Counted from the stretch's first letter, positions 1 to 6,580 are shown. The stretch: DNA of 15,566 nt from an uncultured Spirochaetaceae bacterium (GCA_902797925.1 CADBUT010000073.1:1-15566); one strand, 5' to 3'. Numbers and translations: made by a program. The notes: generated by a model from the letters alone, not told the origin.

Positions 1-1248
1 CAAACCGAGCTGGTCTTTTATCAGACCTGTCTTGTTGAATGCAACTGCTGCACCAAGTTCAGGCTGAAGGTAGAAGCCCCAGCCGTATGGGTGCTTTGCT
101 TTCATTGAATCAGACATTATGTAGTGACGGTAGAACAAAGCAAGCTCTGCTTCCAGAATAATCTTTGAGAAGTTAAGACCTTTGATTTTGAAACCGTCAG
201 AAAATTCGATAAATCCACCGGTGAGGAAACCTAAAGCGGAATTCTGCCTGAATGAGTGGTCAAACATCACAGAACCACCGAGTGTTTTGAACTTTGAGTT
301 ATATGAGTTATATTCAATATTTGCGGTCAATGTATTTACAGGCTGAAAATAATTCTCTTGGAGCATTTCTTCTGTAAATTGAATATCATCAAGGCTGCCG
401 AGATCTTCATCATCTATAGGAATGTCTGGATATTCAGTATCGGTTGCGGCAACTTCAGTTTTTTCATCTTGAGAGGTAGGCTCAACTTTGAGCTGCTCAA
501 GCTGTACGGTCTGTGGCTGTTCTTGTACCGGCTGAGACTGAGTGTACTGCGGCTGGCTCTGAACCGTCTGTGTCTGCGTGTATTGCGGTTGAGCTGGCTG
601 TGTGTATTGTGGCTGGCTCTGCGCCGGCTGTGTCTGTGTGTACTGCTGCTGGCTCTGCTGAGTCTGCGGCGGCTGCGTGTAAATCGGCTCAATGTCAACG
701 TAATCTGGTTCTGTTTGTGTATAAACAGGCTGTGGCTGCGTGTATTGCGGCTGTGCAGGCTGAGTCTGAGCCGGTTGTGTATAAACAGGCTGTATTTCTG
801 TGTGCTGAGGCTGTGAATATACAGGCTGTGTCTGCGGCAGCGGCTGAACCTGTGTGTATTGCGGCTGGCTGTATTGCTGCGGCGTTGTTATAGACTGAGA
901 CGGCACGGTCTGCGCCGGTGTCTGCTGCTTAGGCTCTGTATATGAATAATCTTCTGCAAGCGGCACATGAACCGGCATAGAAGGTGATGAAGCCTGCGGC
1001 AGCGTAGACGAGGTTATAGGTGCAGATTCCATCGGAATGGCAGAATCTTGAAGGACGCGCGGCTTCTGCTCAACTATAGGGGCAGACTGACGCGGATTTA
1101 AAAAGTCCTCGAGCATTACATCCATAAGCTCTATAAGCTGAGTATCGTCTTTTTGCTGTGCTGTGCATAGACTTATAGAAGTGAATATGCAGATAAGTAA
1201 AACGGATGCGCGCAGCATTCCGTGTAGTGTTTTTCGTTCAGAAATCAA
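1..1248 (-). CDS. Secreted protein with Gln/Pro-rich repeat linker and probable C-terminal beta-barrel (partial, 3' end off window)
   Basis: The reading frame is open on the minus strand from the window edge (416 codons visible). I choose TTG at 1248 because GGAG lies 7 nt upstream; ATG at 1218 is the in-frame alternative and has a poorer site. Residues 1-30 form a signal peptide (basic start, hydrophobic core VLLICIFTSISL, likely cut after CTA; C28 could instead be a weak lipobox Cys). Residues about 30-115 are low-complexity and Pro/Ser-rich. Residues about 115-250 are a Gln/Pro-rich linker with nine YTQ units, mostly PQYTQ or PVYTQ. An acidic stretch follows (DIPIDDEDLGSLDD). From about residue 300 short alternating aromatic/polar strands (NTLTANIEYNSYNSK, GFLTGGFIEFSDGFK) resemble an outer-membrane beta-barrel. 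I do not recognise the family. A role as a surface or envelope protein is inference. Confidence 0.8.
   Translation of the reverse strand, partial: MISERKTLHGMLRASVLLICIFTSISLCTAQQKDDTQLIELMDVMLEDFLNPRQSAPIVEQKPRVLQDSAIPMESAPITSSTLPQASSPSMPVHVPLAEDYSYTEPKQQTPAQTVPSQSITTPQQYSQPQYTQVQPLPQTQPVYSQPQHTEIQPVYTQPAQTQPAQPQYTQPQPVYTQTEPDYVDIEPIYTQPPQTQQSQQQYTQTQPAQSQPQYTQPAQPQYTQTQTVQSQPQYTQSQPVQEQPQTVQLEQLKVEPTSQDEKTEVAATDTEYPDIPIDDEDLGSLDDIQFTEEMLQENYFQPVNTLTANIEYNSYNSKFKTLGGSVMFDHSFRQNSALGFLTGGFIEFSDGFKIKGLNFSKIILEAELALFYRHYIMSDSMKAKHPYGWGFYLQPELGAAVAFNKTGLIKDQLGL
505..875 (-). repeat. Degenerate coding repeat, PQYTQ/PVYTQ units
   Basis: Short CAG/CCG/TAC-ACR-CAG units are repeated irregularly and encode the Gln/Pro-rich linker of the leftward gene. 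The units vary in synonymous positions, which suggests an old repeat under protein-level selection rather than a recent slippage tract. The skewed composition also opens long meaningless frames on the plus strand. Confidence 0.75.
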
Positions 1249-1333
1249 GATCCATCTCCATTCTGTTAAAAACTATCTTATATTAAGAAAAATAACAAGA
1301 AAGCAGCCGCATACGTCCGTGTATACAACTACC

Positions 1334-1349
1334 CCGATTAGCTTATCGG
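1334..1349. other. Short inverted repeat in the divergent intergenic region
   Basis: CCGAT and ATCGG arms (5 bp) flank a 6-nt loop between the leftward secreted-protein gene and the leuA promoter. No T-run follows on either strand, so it is not a convincing terminator. It could be an operator; that is a guess. The rest of 1249-1450 shows no gene I can support. A weak leftward -10 (TAAGAT, complement of 1275-1280) may serve the gene starting at 1248. Confidence 0.25.
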
Positions 1350-1450
1350 CAAAAAACATTAAAACTTTAGTGTTCATGCCGTCCTTTATCAGTGTAAATT
1401 CTCACCCATAAATTGCCATTCGTCAAGCCTTTGCCAATGTTAAATGCCTG

Positions 1451-1479
1451 TTGACAAAATATTCAGTTTTGTCTATGTT
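1451..1479 (+). promoter_or_regulatory. Sigma-70-type promoter for leu leader/leuA
   Basis: TTGACA (1451-1456), a 17-nt spacer, then TATGTT (1474-1479). The predicted transcription start, 6-7 nt beyond the -10, falls on the A of the leader-peptide ATG at 1486. Confidence 0.75.
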
Positions 1480-1485
1480 AGTTCC

Positions 1486-1548
1486 ATGATTTTCACAGTA
1501 AAACTACTTCTAGCAAGATTTTTCTCAAACTGCCGTGTAAGAACGTGA
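1486..1548 (+). CDS. leuL: Leu leader peptide (attenuator control peptide)
   Basis: A 20-codon frame, MIFTVKLLLARFF..., ends in TGA at 1546-1548. Codons 7-9 are three consecutive Leu codons, CTA CTT CTA (1504-1512). It lies between a good promoter and a strong intrinsic terminator in front of leuA. This is the arrangement of leu leaders known in enterobacteria, which also use a run of Leu codons including rare CUA. There is no Shine-Dalgarno, and the ATG sits at the predicted transcript 5' end, so initiation would be leaderless. Its role would be to report charged tRNA-Leu supply by ribosome position, not to make a functional peptide. The layout is seen directly; regulation is inferred. Confidence 0.72.
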   Translation: MIFTVKLLLARFFSNCRVRT

Positions 1549-1606
1549 GCTGTGAATAAATTCTGTAAATTACAGCCTGTCGCCTTACCGGTGGCAGGCT
1601 TTTTTT
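1492..1606 (+). promoter_or_regulatory. Transcription attenuator with four pairing segments (leuA leader)
   Basis: Segment 1 (1492-1499, TTCACAGT) can pair with segment 2 (1549-1556, GCTGTGAA): 7 bp plus one G-U. Segment 2 (1549-1555, GCTGTGA) can instead pair with segment 3 (1570-1576, TTACAGC): 7 bp including one G-U. Segment 3 supplies the first three bases of the terminator stem (1574-1600). A ribosome stalled on Leu codons 1504-1512 would cover segment 1 and free 2 to pair with 3, disrupting the terminator. A ribosome at the stop codon 1546-1548 would cover segment 2 and let the terminator form. Without translation, the 1:2 pairing leaves the terminator intact. Confidence 0.68.
1574..1606 (+). 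terminator. Intrinsic terminator in the leuA leader
   Basis: An 11-bp stem (AGCCTGTCGCC against GGTGGCAGGCT, with two G-U pairs) has a 5-nt loop (TTACC) and a run of seven T. It lies 57 nt before the leuA start and downstream of the leuA promoter, so it must be conditional for leuA to be expressed. Confidence 0.85.
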
Positions 1607-1608
1607 AT

Positions 1609-1642
1609 GCCGCAAACAGTTCTGTCTGTTGAATAATGCGGC
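1609..1642 (+). other. Second hairpin before the leuA ribosome site
   Basis: GCCGCA pairs with TGCGGC and, inside it, AACAG with CTGTT: 11 bp in all, with a 6-nt bulge on the 3' side and a 6-nt loop. It starts 2 nt after the terminator T-run and ends 8 nt before the GGAG at 1651-1654. It may insulate the leuA ribosome site or stabilise the read-through transcript. It does not cover the GGAG itself. Confidence 0.5.
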
Positions 1643-1663
1643 TGATAAATGGAGCGCATAAAA

Positions 1664-3322
1664 ATGGCAAAGTATAACCCTTTCGGCAAGATTCCTCTTG
1701 AAAAGCGTGAGTGGCCTGAAAAGACTATAGAGCGTGCGCCTGTCTGGTGCTCGGTAGATTTAAGAGACGGCAATCAGGCTTTGGCAGTGCCGATGAACGT
1801 GGAGCAGAAGCTTGCGTTTTTCGATATGCTCGTAAAGATTGGCTTCAAAGAAATTGAAGTCGGCTTTCCGAGTGCATCGCAGACTGAATATTCTTTTGTG
1901 CGCCGTCTTATCAAAGAAAACCACATACCTGATGATGTGACAATTCAGGTTTTGTGCCAGGCGCGTGAGCATTTAATTGCTCAGACAATGAGAAGCATCA
2001 GGGGCGCACCGAAAGCCATTTTTCACATTTACAATTCGACTTCGCCAGGCCAGAGAAAATATACGTTCAATATGTCAAAAAAAGAGGTTGTTGCAGTTGC
2101 TGTTGAAGGCATCGAATCAATAAAAAGAAACGAATGTCTTGCTGAAGGCACAGTCATTCAGCTTGAATATTCGCCGGAAAGCTTTTCAAACACCGAAATC
2201 GATTTTTCTGTGGAAATTTGCGAAGCCGTTCAAAAAGCATGGAACAATCACACGATGAGCAAGATAATCTTCAATCTGCCCACGACTGTTGAATATACAA
2301 CGCCGAACATCTATGCAGACCAAATCGAATATTTCTGCAAACACATCTCGAATAGAGAGAACATCATTGTCAGTACGCACTGCCACAACGACAGGGGAAC
2401 CGGTGTTGCTTCTTGTGAGCTTGCGCTGCTTGCCGGTGCAGAGCGCGTTGAAGGCTGCCTTTTCGGCAACGGCGAGCGCACAGGCAATCTTGATATTGTA
2501 ACAATGGCGCTGAATATGTACACAAACGGCGTAGATTCAGGCCTTGATTTTTCAAATTTGCCTGAAATTACACGGAAATACACTGAATTTACTGACATGG
2601 AAGTGCCGCCGAGGCAGCCTTATGCCGGTTCTCTGGTTTTTACTGCTTTTTCAGGCTCGCATCAGGATGCAATACGCAAGGCTATGGCGGCACGTCAGTC
2701 TATGCCGCCAGACGCGCCGTGGGACGTAACATACATTCCGATTGACCCGCATGACATCGGGCGCGAATACGAGGAAATAATCAGAATAAACAGCCAGAGC
2801 GGCAAGGGCGGCGCGGCCTGGATACTCGAGCAGAATTACGGCATTTCTCTGCCGAAAGCAATGCATCCTGTGCTTGGCAAGGTTGTTACGTCTGCCGCAG
2901 ACGAGCTTCAGCGTGAGCTTTCTGCCGAAGAAATTTACCAGCTGTTCAACGATACATGGATTGATACGACAAGCCCGTTAAAAATCGTCGATTTTGCACA
3001 GACTTACCTCGGCGGCGATTTGGTTCAGTGCCGCGCAAGCATAAGCTATATGGGCGAGATTATTGCAATCGGTTCAAGCGGCAATGGTCCGCTCGATGCT
3101 TTTGTTTCTGCGCTTCAAAAAGCAGAAGTGCCGCATTTTTCGATTTCGGCATTCCACGAACATGCAATCGGTTTCGGCACGGGCACAGAAGCTTTGGCAT
3201 GTGTCGAGATAACGCTTGATGACGGCCGCAAATTCTGGGGCTGCGGCAAAAGCACGAACATCGGTTTTGCCGGTATCAACAGCGTCGTCAGCGCCGTCAA
3301 CCGCATAAGCGTCGCCGAATAA
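1664..3322 (+). CDS. leuA: 2-isopropylmalate synthase
   Basis: LeuA condenses acetyl-CoA with 2-oxoisovalerate, the first committed step of leucine synthesis (cytosolic). I start at ATG 1664 (552 aa) because GGAG at 1651-1654 is 9 nt upstream; the in-frame ATG at 1649 overlaps that GGAG and has no ribosome site. Residues about 25-310 are the HMGL-like TIM barrel, with DLRDGNQ (32-38), STHCHNDRGTG (metal-site His239 and His241) and GNGERTGN (268-275). Residues about 425-552 form the C-terminal allosteric domain that binds leucine in the family. Length and motifs fit the long LeuA type (about 550-560 aa). No other leu gene is nearby, so leuA appears to be a single-gene unit under the leader attenuator, with probable feedback inhibition as well. 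Confidence 0.96.
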   Translation: MAKYNPFGKIPLEKREWPEKTIERAPVWCSVDLRDGNQALAVPMNVEQKLAFFDMLVKIGFKEIEVGFPSASQTEYSFVRRLIKENHIPDDVTIQVLCQAREHLIAQTMRSIRGAPKAIFHIYNSTSPGQRKYTFNMSKKEVVAVAVEGIESIKRNECLAEGTVIQLEYSPESFSNTEIDFSVEICEAVQKAWNNHTMSKIIFNLPTTVEYTTPNIYADQIEYFCKHISNRENIIVSTHCHNDRGTGVASCELALLAGAERVEGCLFGNGERTGNLDIVTMALNMYTNGVDSGLDFSNLPEITRKYTEFTDMEVPPRQPYAGSLVFTAFSGSHQDAIRKAMAARQSMPPDAPWDVTYIPIDPHDIGREYEEIIRINSQSGKGGAAWILEQNYGISLPKAMHPVLGKVVTSAADELQRELSAEEIYQLFNDTWIDTTSPLKIVDFAQTYLGGDLVQCRASISYMGEIIAIGSSGNGPLDAFVSALQKAEVPHFSISAFHEHAIGFGTGTEALACVEITLDDGRKFWGCGKSTNIGFAGINSVVSAVNRISVAE

Positions 3323-3415
3323 GCTTTAAGCCCGAAAATTTCAGCAGCAGCGGCAGCTTCTTGTATTTTTCCAATAGAATTGTAACTTGAATATTAAAGA
3401 GTTTCATTTTGGTGC

Positions 3416-3444
3416 TTAATTTTTTTCAAAGCCTGTGTTATTAT
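3416..3444 (+). promoter_or_regulatory. Weak candidate promoter for the folate cyclo-ligase gene
   Basis: TTAATT (3416-3421), a 17-nt spacer, then TATTAT (3439-3444). The -10 is good and the -35 poor. The predicted start near 3451 would leave a short leader containing the GAGAG at the ribosome site. No convincing leuA terminator is seen in 3323-3415. Confidence 0.35.
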
Positions 3445-3466
3445 GTAAAAGAAAAGTGAGAGACTG

Positions 3467-4084
3467 ATGGTATTTGAATCAAAAAATGAGGCAAGGGCTG
3501 CTGCACGAATGGCCGTAAGACAGCTGCGTGTGGGTTTTGAGACTGAAACACGCAGTATGCTTGCGGCGGCAAATCTGACAGCAACAAGCTTTTATGAAGA
3601 AGCTGAATGTCTTTTTGTCTTTATGTCCAAAAAAAACGAAATATCGACCACATGCCTGATTGAAAAGGCTTTCTCAGATAAAAAGGCTATCGCAATTCCA
3701 AAGACGGCCGGCGATACGCTTGAATTTTACTTGCTTGATCCGCAGAAGAAAATCGAAGAGCAGGTAGAGCCGGGCAGCTTCAATGTTTTAGAGCCGTGCG
3801 CCTTTCTTGAAAAAATTGACCAGAGCAAACTGCCACTTGAAAGCGTGTTTGTTGTGCCGGGGCTTGCTTTTGCTCTGGACGGAACGCGCCTGGGCTATGG
3901 CAAAGGCTATTACGACCGCTACATAGACGGCGTCTACAGCTCAAATTCTCCAGTTTATCTTCCGAAAGCCATAATCGGTTTCGGCTATGACTGCCAGGTT
4001 TTTGAAAACCTGCCTTCTGACGATTACGATGTTCCTGTAACACACATTGCAACAGAAAAAAGATTCATCACCTGCGAATCTTGA
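3467..4084 (+). CDS. 5-formyltetrahydrofolate cyclo-ligase
   Basis: This enzyme uses ATP to convert 5-formyl-THF to 5,10-methenyl-THF, returning a storage or inhibitory folate to the one-carbon pool (cytosol). The length (205 aa) is usual for the family. The signature is at residues 129-151: VVPGLAFALDG, then RLGYGKGYYDR, the ATP/folate loop. The N-terminal helix with basic residues (KNEARAAARMAVRQLR) is also typical. ATG 3467 is preceded by GTGAGAG at a suitable distance. Names used for the family include ygfA, fau and mthfs. It is followed 40 nt later by a gene with its own promoter, so co-transcription is possible but not required. Confidence 0.93.
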   Translation: MVFESKNEARAAARMAVRQLRVGFETETRSMLAAANLTATSFYEEAECLFVFMSKKNEISTTCLIEKAFSDKKAIAIPKTAGDTLEFYLLDPQKKIEEQVEPGSFNVLEPCAFLEKIDQSKLPLESVFVVPGLAFALDGTRLGYGKGYYDRYIDGVYSSNSPVYLPKAIIGFGYDCQVFENLPSDDYDVPVTHIATEKRFITCES

Positions 4085-4089
4085 ACAAC

Positions 4090-4118
4090 TTGAAAAATGC
4101 AGGCAAAAGCCGTATTTT
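4090..4118 (+). promoter_or_regulatory. Promoter for the 4125 gene (predicted leaderless)
   Basis: TTGAAA (4090-4095), exactly 17 nt, then TATTTT (4113-4118). The ATG follows after 6 nt, placing the predicted transcription start on its A. The spacer contains GGCAAAAGCC. Confidence 0.6.
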
Positions 4119-4124
4119 TAGTAT

Positions 4125-4724
4125 ATGTCACAAATTAAATCTGCATTAGAAATTGCGCTTGAACGCACGGCAGACATAAAAAGCGATGCATCTGTCGGAA
4201 AAAAACGCGAACTGAACAATTGCGGCAAAAAAATCGCTTCTGATTTTTTGTCAGACAATGATTTGACCGCTTTCAAAAAAGCTTTTGGCAGCTACAAGCA
4301 CGAAGAAAAAGATTTGGTACTTGAAGGCGCGCTTAAGCTTTTTATGGCAAGGATTCAGCTGCCTGCTGATGAAACTGAAAAACAAAAGATTCTGCTGATA
4401 GGGCAGGGGCTTGAAGTGCTGCTGCCACACAAAAATATGGCGGCGCTTTTTCAGTCTGTTGACCAGGTTTTCAGCCGCTACCTTGCATCTCAGCAGCAGC
4501 TTGAAGATGCGCTTACACAGCAGTTCCTGCCGAAGCTGCGCCAGAAACAGCAGCAGCTGGAAAAGCAGCTCGGCCAGCAGATTGAGCTTTCACCGTCGCA
4601 AGACCCTGAATTTGCCCAAGCCTTGAGCCGCAACCTTGACGCGCTTAAAGAGCAGTATTTGCCGTCGGTTGATGAAATCAAGCATTTCATAGCGAATGCC
4701 GCAGGGCTTAATCTGACAGATTAA
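4125..4724 (+). CDS. Uncharacterised coiled-coil-like cytoplasmic protein
   Basis: I do not recognise the family. The 199-aa product has no signal peptide or membrane segment. The first half is charged and helical (KKRELNN, KKAFGSYKHEEKDLVLEGALKLF). Residues about 120-155 are Gln-rich with heptad-like spacing (SQQQLEDALTQQF, QKQQQLEKQLGQQ), suggesting a coiled coil. The tail again looks helical. There is no Shine-Dalgarno before ATG 4125, and a -10 hexamer ends 6 nt upstream, so translation from a leaderless message is predicted. It lies 40 nt after the folate gene, but nothing links the two functionally. Confidence 0.8.
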   Translation: MSQIKSALEIALERTADIKSDASVGKKRELNNCGKKIASDFLSDNDLTAFKKAFGSYKHEEKDLVLEGALKLFMARIQLPADETEKQKILLIGQGLEVLLPHKNMAALFQSVDQVFSRYLASQQQLEDALTQQFLPKLRQKQQQLEKQLGQQIELSPSQDPEFAQALSRNLDALKEQYLPSVDEIKHFIANAAGLNLTD

Positions 4725-4802
4725 GCTTAGGGCGCACCGTTGCCGTTCAGCCGCACCGCTCTGAATAAGTTTTGTGAAAGCTAAAAAAAATTTATCCGGC
4801 TA

Positions 4803-4831
4803 TTGACATTTTTTTAATCTGTCTATATTAT
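4803..4831 (+). promoter_or_regulatory. tRNA-Asn promoter
   Basis: Consensus TTGACA (4803-4808), a 17-nt spacer, then TATTAT (4826-4831). The mature tRNA begins 28 nt after the -10. Confidence 0.8.
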
Positions 4832-4859
4832 GTTCAACGTGTTCAGCAATGAAGCACAT

Positions 4860-4932
4860 TCCCCTGTAGCTCAGCTGGCAGAGCAACAGACTGTTAATCT
4901 GTGGGTCCGCAGTTCAAGCCTGCGCGGGGGAG
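4860..4932 (+). tRNA. tRNA-Asn (anticodon GUU)
   Basis: A complete cloverleaf of 73 nt. The acceptor is TCCCCTG against CGGGGGA (one G-U) with discriminator G4932. The D arm is GCTC/GAGC, the anticodon arm ACAGA/TCTGT with loop CTGTTAA (anticodon GTT), and the T arm CGCAG/CTGCG with loop TTCAAGC. CCA is not encoded and must be added enzymatically. Confidence 0.97.
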
Positions 4933-4934
4933 CG

Positions 4935-4977
4935 AAGCTAAGTTCTTTCATAGGAAGGATTTAGCTTTTATTTTTTT
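4935..4977 (+). terminator. tRNA-Asn terminator
   Basis: AAGCTAA (4935-4941) pairs with TTAGCTT (4961-4967). The inner bases extend the stem to about 15 bp with several G-U pairs and a 3-nt loop (ATA). A T-rich tail (TTATTTTTTT, 4968-4977) follows. Confidence 0.85.
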
Positions 4978-4982
4978 AAATG

Positions 4983-5034
4983 AACAGACTGTTAAAAACA
5001 AGTGTTAGCAAACTGTTAGCAGACTGTTAGTAAA
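4983..5034. repeat. Short CTGTTAG repeats beginning with a copy of the tRNA anticodon-arm sequence
   Basis: AACAGACTGTTAA at 4983-4995 is identical over 13 nt to the anticodon arm of the adjacent tRNA (4885-4897). Then (C/G)TGTTAG recurs at 5002, 5013 and 5024, giving three 11-bp units (GTGTTAGCAAA, CTGTTAGCAGA, CTGTTAGTAAA). No integrase or other mobile gene is present in the window. Confidence 0.6.
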
Positions 5035-5054
5035 AAACAAACAAGCAACCCTAA

Positions 5055-5094
5055 ACACGCCGGAGCTTGTAACTTGCTACATTTTCCGTCGTGT
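5055..5094 (-). terminator. Candidate hairpin downstream of the MATE gene
   Basis: ACACG-c-CGGA (5055-5064) pairs with TCCG-t-CGTGT (5085-5094), 9 bp around one mismatch, 32 bp after the end of the leftward MATE gene. On the minus strand it is followed only by TTTAGGG, so terminator function is uncertain. Confidence 0.35.
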
Positions 5095-5126
5095 GCGTCT
5101 GCAAATCTTTACGCTCTTTCTCAAGC

Positions 5127-6479
5127 TTAAATCTTTATTTCAGTCCATTTGCCTGATTTGTATCTGATTGACGCGAAGCAGAATCTTGAAATCTGGTCAA
5201 GCAATACGCCACACCAGATGCCTGTTATGCCGAAGCCCAGCATATAGCCAAAAATATAAGAACCTGCCGTGCGGACTATCGTGACGCTAATAGTTGAAGC
5301 AACCGCCGTATATAGCGTGTCGCCTGCACCGCGCAGACAGCCCATGTAGACAACCTGAATTATCTGGAAAATAACTATAAAGATGATGACCCTCATTATT
5401 GAAACGCCGGTTGCGATGATTTCAGCTTCTTTGAAGAAAAGCCCCATCAGAAGCCCCGCGCCGAAATAATAGACAAGACACAAAACCGTGGCGATTATTC
5501 CGCCGTATATCATGCAGATGCGCCCATACTTTTTTGCCATTTCCTTGTTGTTCTCGCCCAGACTTCTACCGATCAGCGCAACCGCAGCTGCCTGCAAGCC
5601 GTCGCCGAAAGAGAAGGTGAGCCCCATTATGTTCATGCCGACTTGATGCGCCGCCATTGCAGACGTGCCTTGCTTTGCGGCCATAATCGCCGTAAGCATA
5701 AAACCGATGCGCATAAGAATCTGCTCAAAGAAAATGCCGTAACCGATTTTGATTATGCTTTTGAAAGATTGAAATGCCGGTTTTATTCTGCTGCTGATTA
5801 TATGCGGAATGCTTACAAAGCAGCCGGCTTTGCAGATTGAGCTTATGCTCATAATGCATGCGACGACTGTGCCGAGAACTGTGGCAATGGCCGCGCCGTG
5901 TATGCCGAGCGCCGGAAAACCGCAATGCCCTTCGATGAGCATATAGTTCATAATAATGTTGATTGTGTTCGAGGTGATGTTTGTCACCATCGTGATTTTC
6001 GTGTTTCCAGCTCCGCGCTGTGCAGAGTTTATTCCCATCTGAATGCAGTTGAAAATCATGCAGCCCATTATTATGCGGAAGTATATGACTGCGCTGCCGT
6101 GCGTTTCTGGTGTTGAGCCGCAGAACAGTATAATCTGGTCTGCAAGCACAAGGCAGAGCGTGCTTACTGCGGCTGCCGCAATCACAATAAAAACAATTGC
6201 TGTAATCAAGATTCTGTTTGCATCGTCTTTGTTACCTTCGCCGCGGCGGCGCGCAACAAGCGCAGAAACTGCAATGTTTACTGCAAAGAAAAGCGCCAGA
6301 CCTAAAAATTTCGGCTGTGTCGTAAGCCCGACAGCCGCAACAGCGTATGCGCCAAGTCGGCTGACCATCAGCGAATCAACAAGACCGGCGAATGCCACGA
6401 AGAAAGACTCTATTACTGCCGGCCAAGCCATGTTGAATGCGTTTTTATACGGTGAAGTTTCAATTTGTTTAAGCTGCAT
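5127..6479 (-). CDS. MATE-family multidrug/toxin efflux transporter
   Basis: Exports small cationic or toxic compounds across the inner membrane using a Na+ or H+ gradient. The 450-aa product is the family's usual length, with about 12 hydrophobic segments in two similar halves. Near residue 10 it has the typical opening (AFNMAWPAVIESFFVAFAGL, then DSLMVSRLGAYAVAAVGL). A second-half counterpart is KIGYGIFFEQILMRIGF, then AAHQVGMNIMGLTFSFGDGL. The substrate cannot be told from sequence. There is no Shine-Dalgarno at ATG 6479 (the six bases before it are all A), and TAATTT ends 6 nt upstream, so this too is a predicted leaderless gene. It is divergent from a small ORF at 6581 and stands alone. 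Confidence 0.93.
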   Translation of the reverse strand: MQLKQIETSPYKNAFNMAWPAVIESFFVAFAGLVDSLMVSRLGAYAVAAVGLTTQPKFLGLALFFAVNIAVSALVARRRGEGNKDDANRILITAIVFIVIAAAAVSTLCLVLADQIILFCGSTPETHGSAVIYFRIIMGCMIFNCIQMGINSAQRGAGNTKITMVTNITSNTINIIMNYMLIEGHCGFPALGIHGAAIATVLGTVVACIMSISSICKAGCFVSIPHIISSRIKPAFQSFKSIIKIGYGIFFEQILMRIGFMLTAIMAAKQGTSAMAAHQVGMNIMGLTFSFGDGLQAAAVALIGRSLGENNKEMAKKYGRICMIYGGIIATVLCLVYYFGAGLLMGLFFKEAEIIATGVSIMRVIIFIVIFQIIQVVYMGCLRGAGDTLYTAVASTISVTIVRTAGSYIFGYMLGFGITGIWCGVLLDQISRFCFASIRYKSGKWTEIKI

Positions 6480-6485
6480 TTTTTT

Positions 6486-6514
6486 AAATTACAGATTTAA
6501 GCGCGTTTGTACAA
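6486..6514 (-). promoter_or_regulatory. MATE promoter (predicted leaderless)
   Basis: Read on the minus strand: TTGTAC (complement of 6509-6514), 17 nt, TAATTT (complement of 6486-6491), then AAAAAA and the ATG. The -35 half lies in an 8-bp palindrome TTGTACAA (6507-6514), which could also be a repressor half-site. Confidence 0.5.
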
Positions 6515-6580
6515 GTATTCTATAAAAACCAGCCGTGAAAAGTCCTTGTAAATGAAAAATACTCATTGATTGGAGTTGAA

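Noticed and set aside
505..875. CRISPR-like array
   Set aside because: The repeats are in phase with an open reading frame, irregular in length and lack unique spacers; they encode PQYTQ-type units.
358..893. Two long plus-strand frames (358-816 and 513-893)
   Set aside because: They are shadows of the repetitive Gln/Pro-coding gene on the minus strand; their Leu/Arg-rich and Ala/Val-rich translations reflect the repeat, and neither has a ribosome site.
1163..1411. 82-codon plus-strand frame
   Set aside because: It overlaps the start of the leftward secreted-protein gene, has no ribosome site and no protein-like pattern.
1480..1650. T-box riboswitch as the leuA leader
   Set aside because: The leader is too short for a T-box Stem I, and no T-box consensus bulge is seen; the Leu-codon run and the alternative pairings fit ribosome-mediated attenuation better.
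1649..1663. Earlier ATG for leuA at 1649
   Set aside because: It overlaps the GGAG that serves ATG 1664 and lacks its own site; starting at 1664 gives the usual LeuA N-terminus (MAKYNPF).
2186..2866. Several minus-strand and alternate-frame ORFs inside leuA
   Set aside because: They fall wholly within a gene with strong family motifs and show no ribosome sites or recognisable domains.
3323..3415. Terminator after leuA
   Set aside because: Only scattered short complementary stretches (AAGCT/AGCTT far apart) and no stem followed by a T-run.
4983..5034. Intact prophage or island attachment site
   Set aside because: Only 13 nt match the tRNA, and no integrase or foreign gene lies in the window; kept only as a repeat observation.
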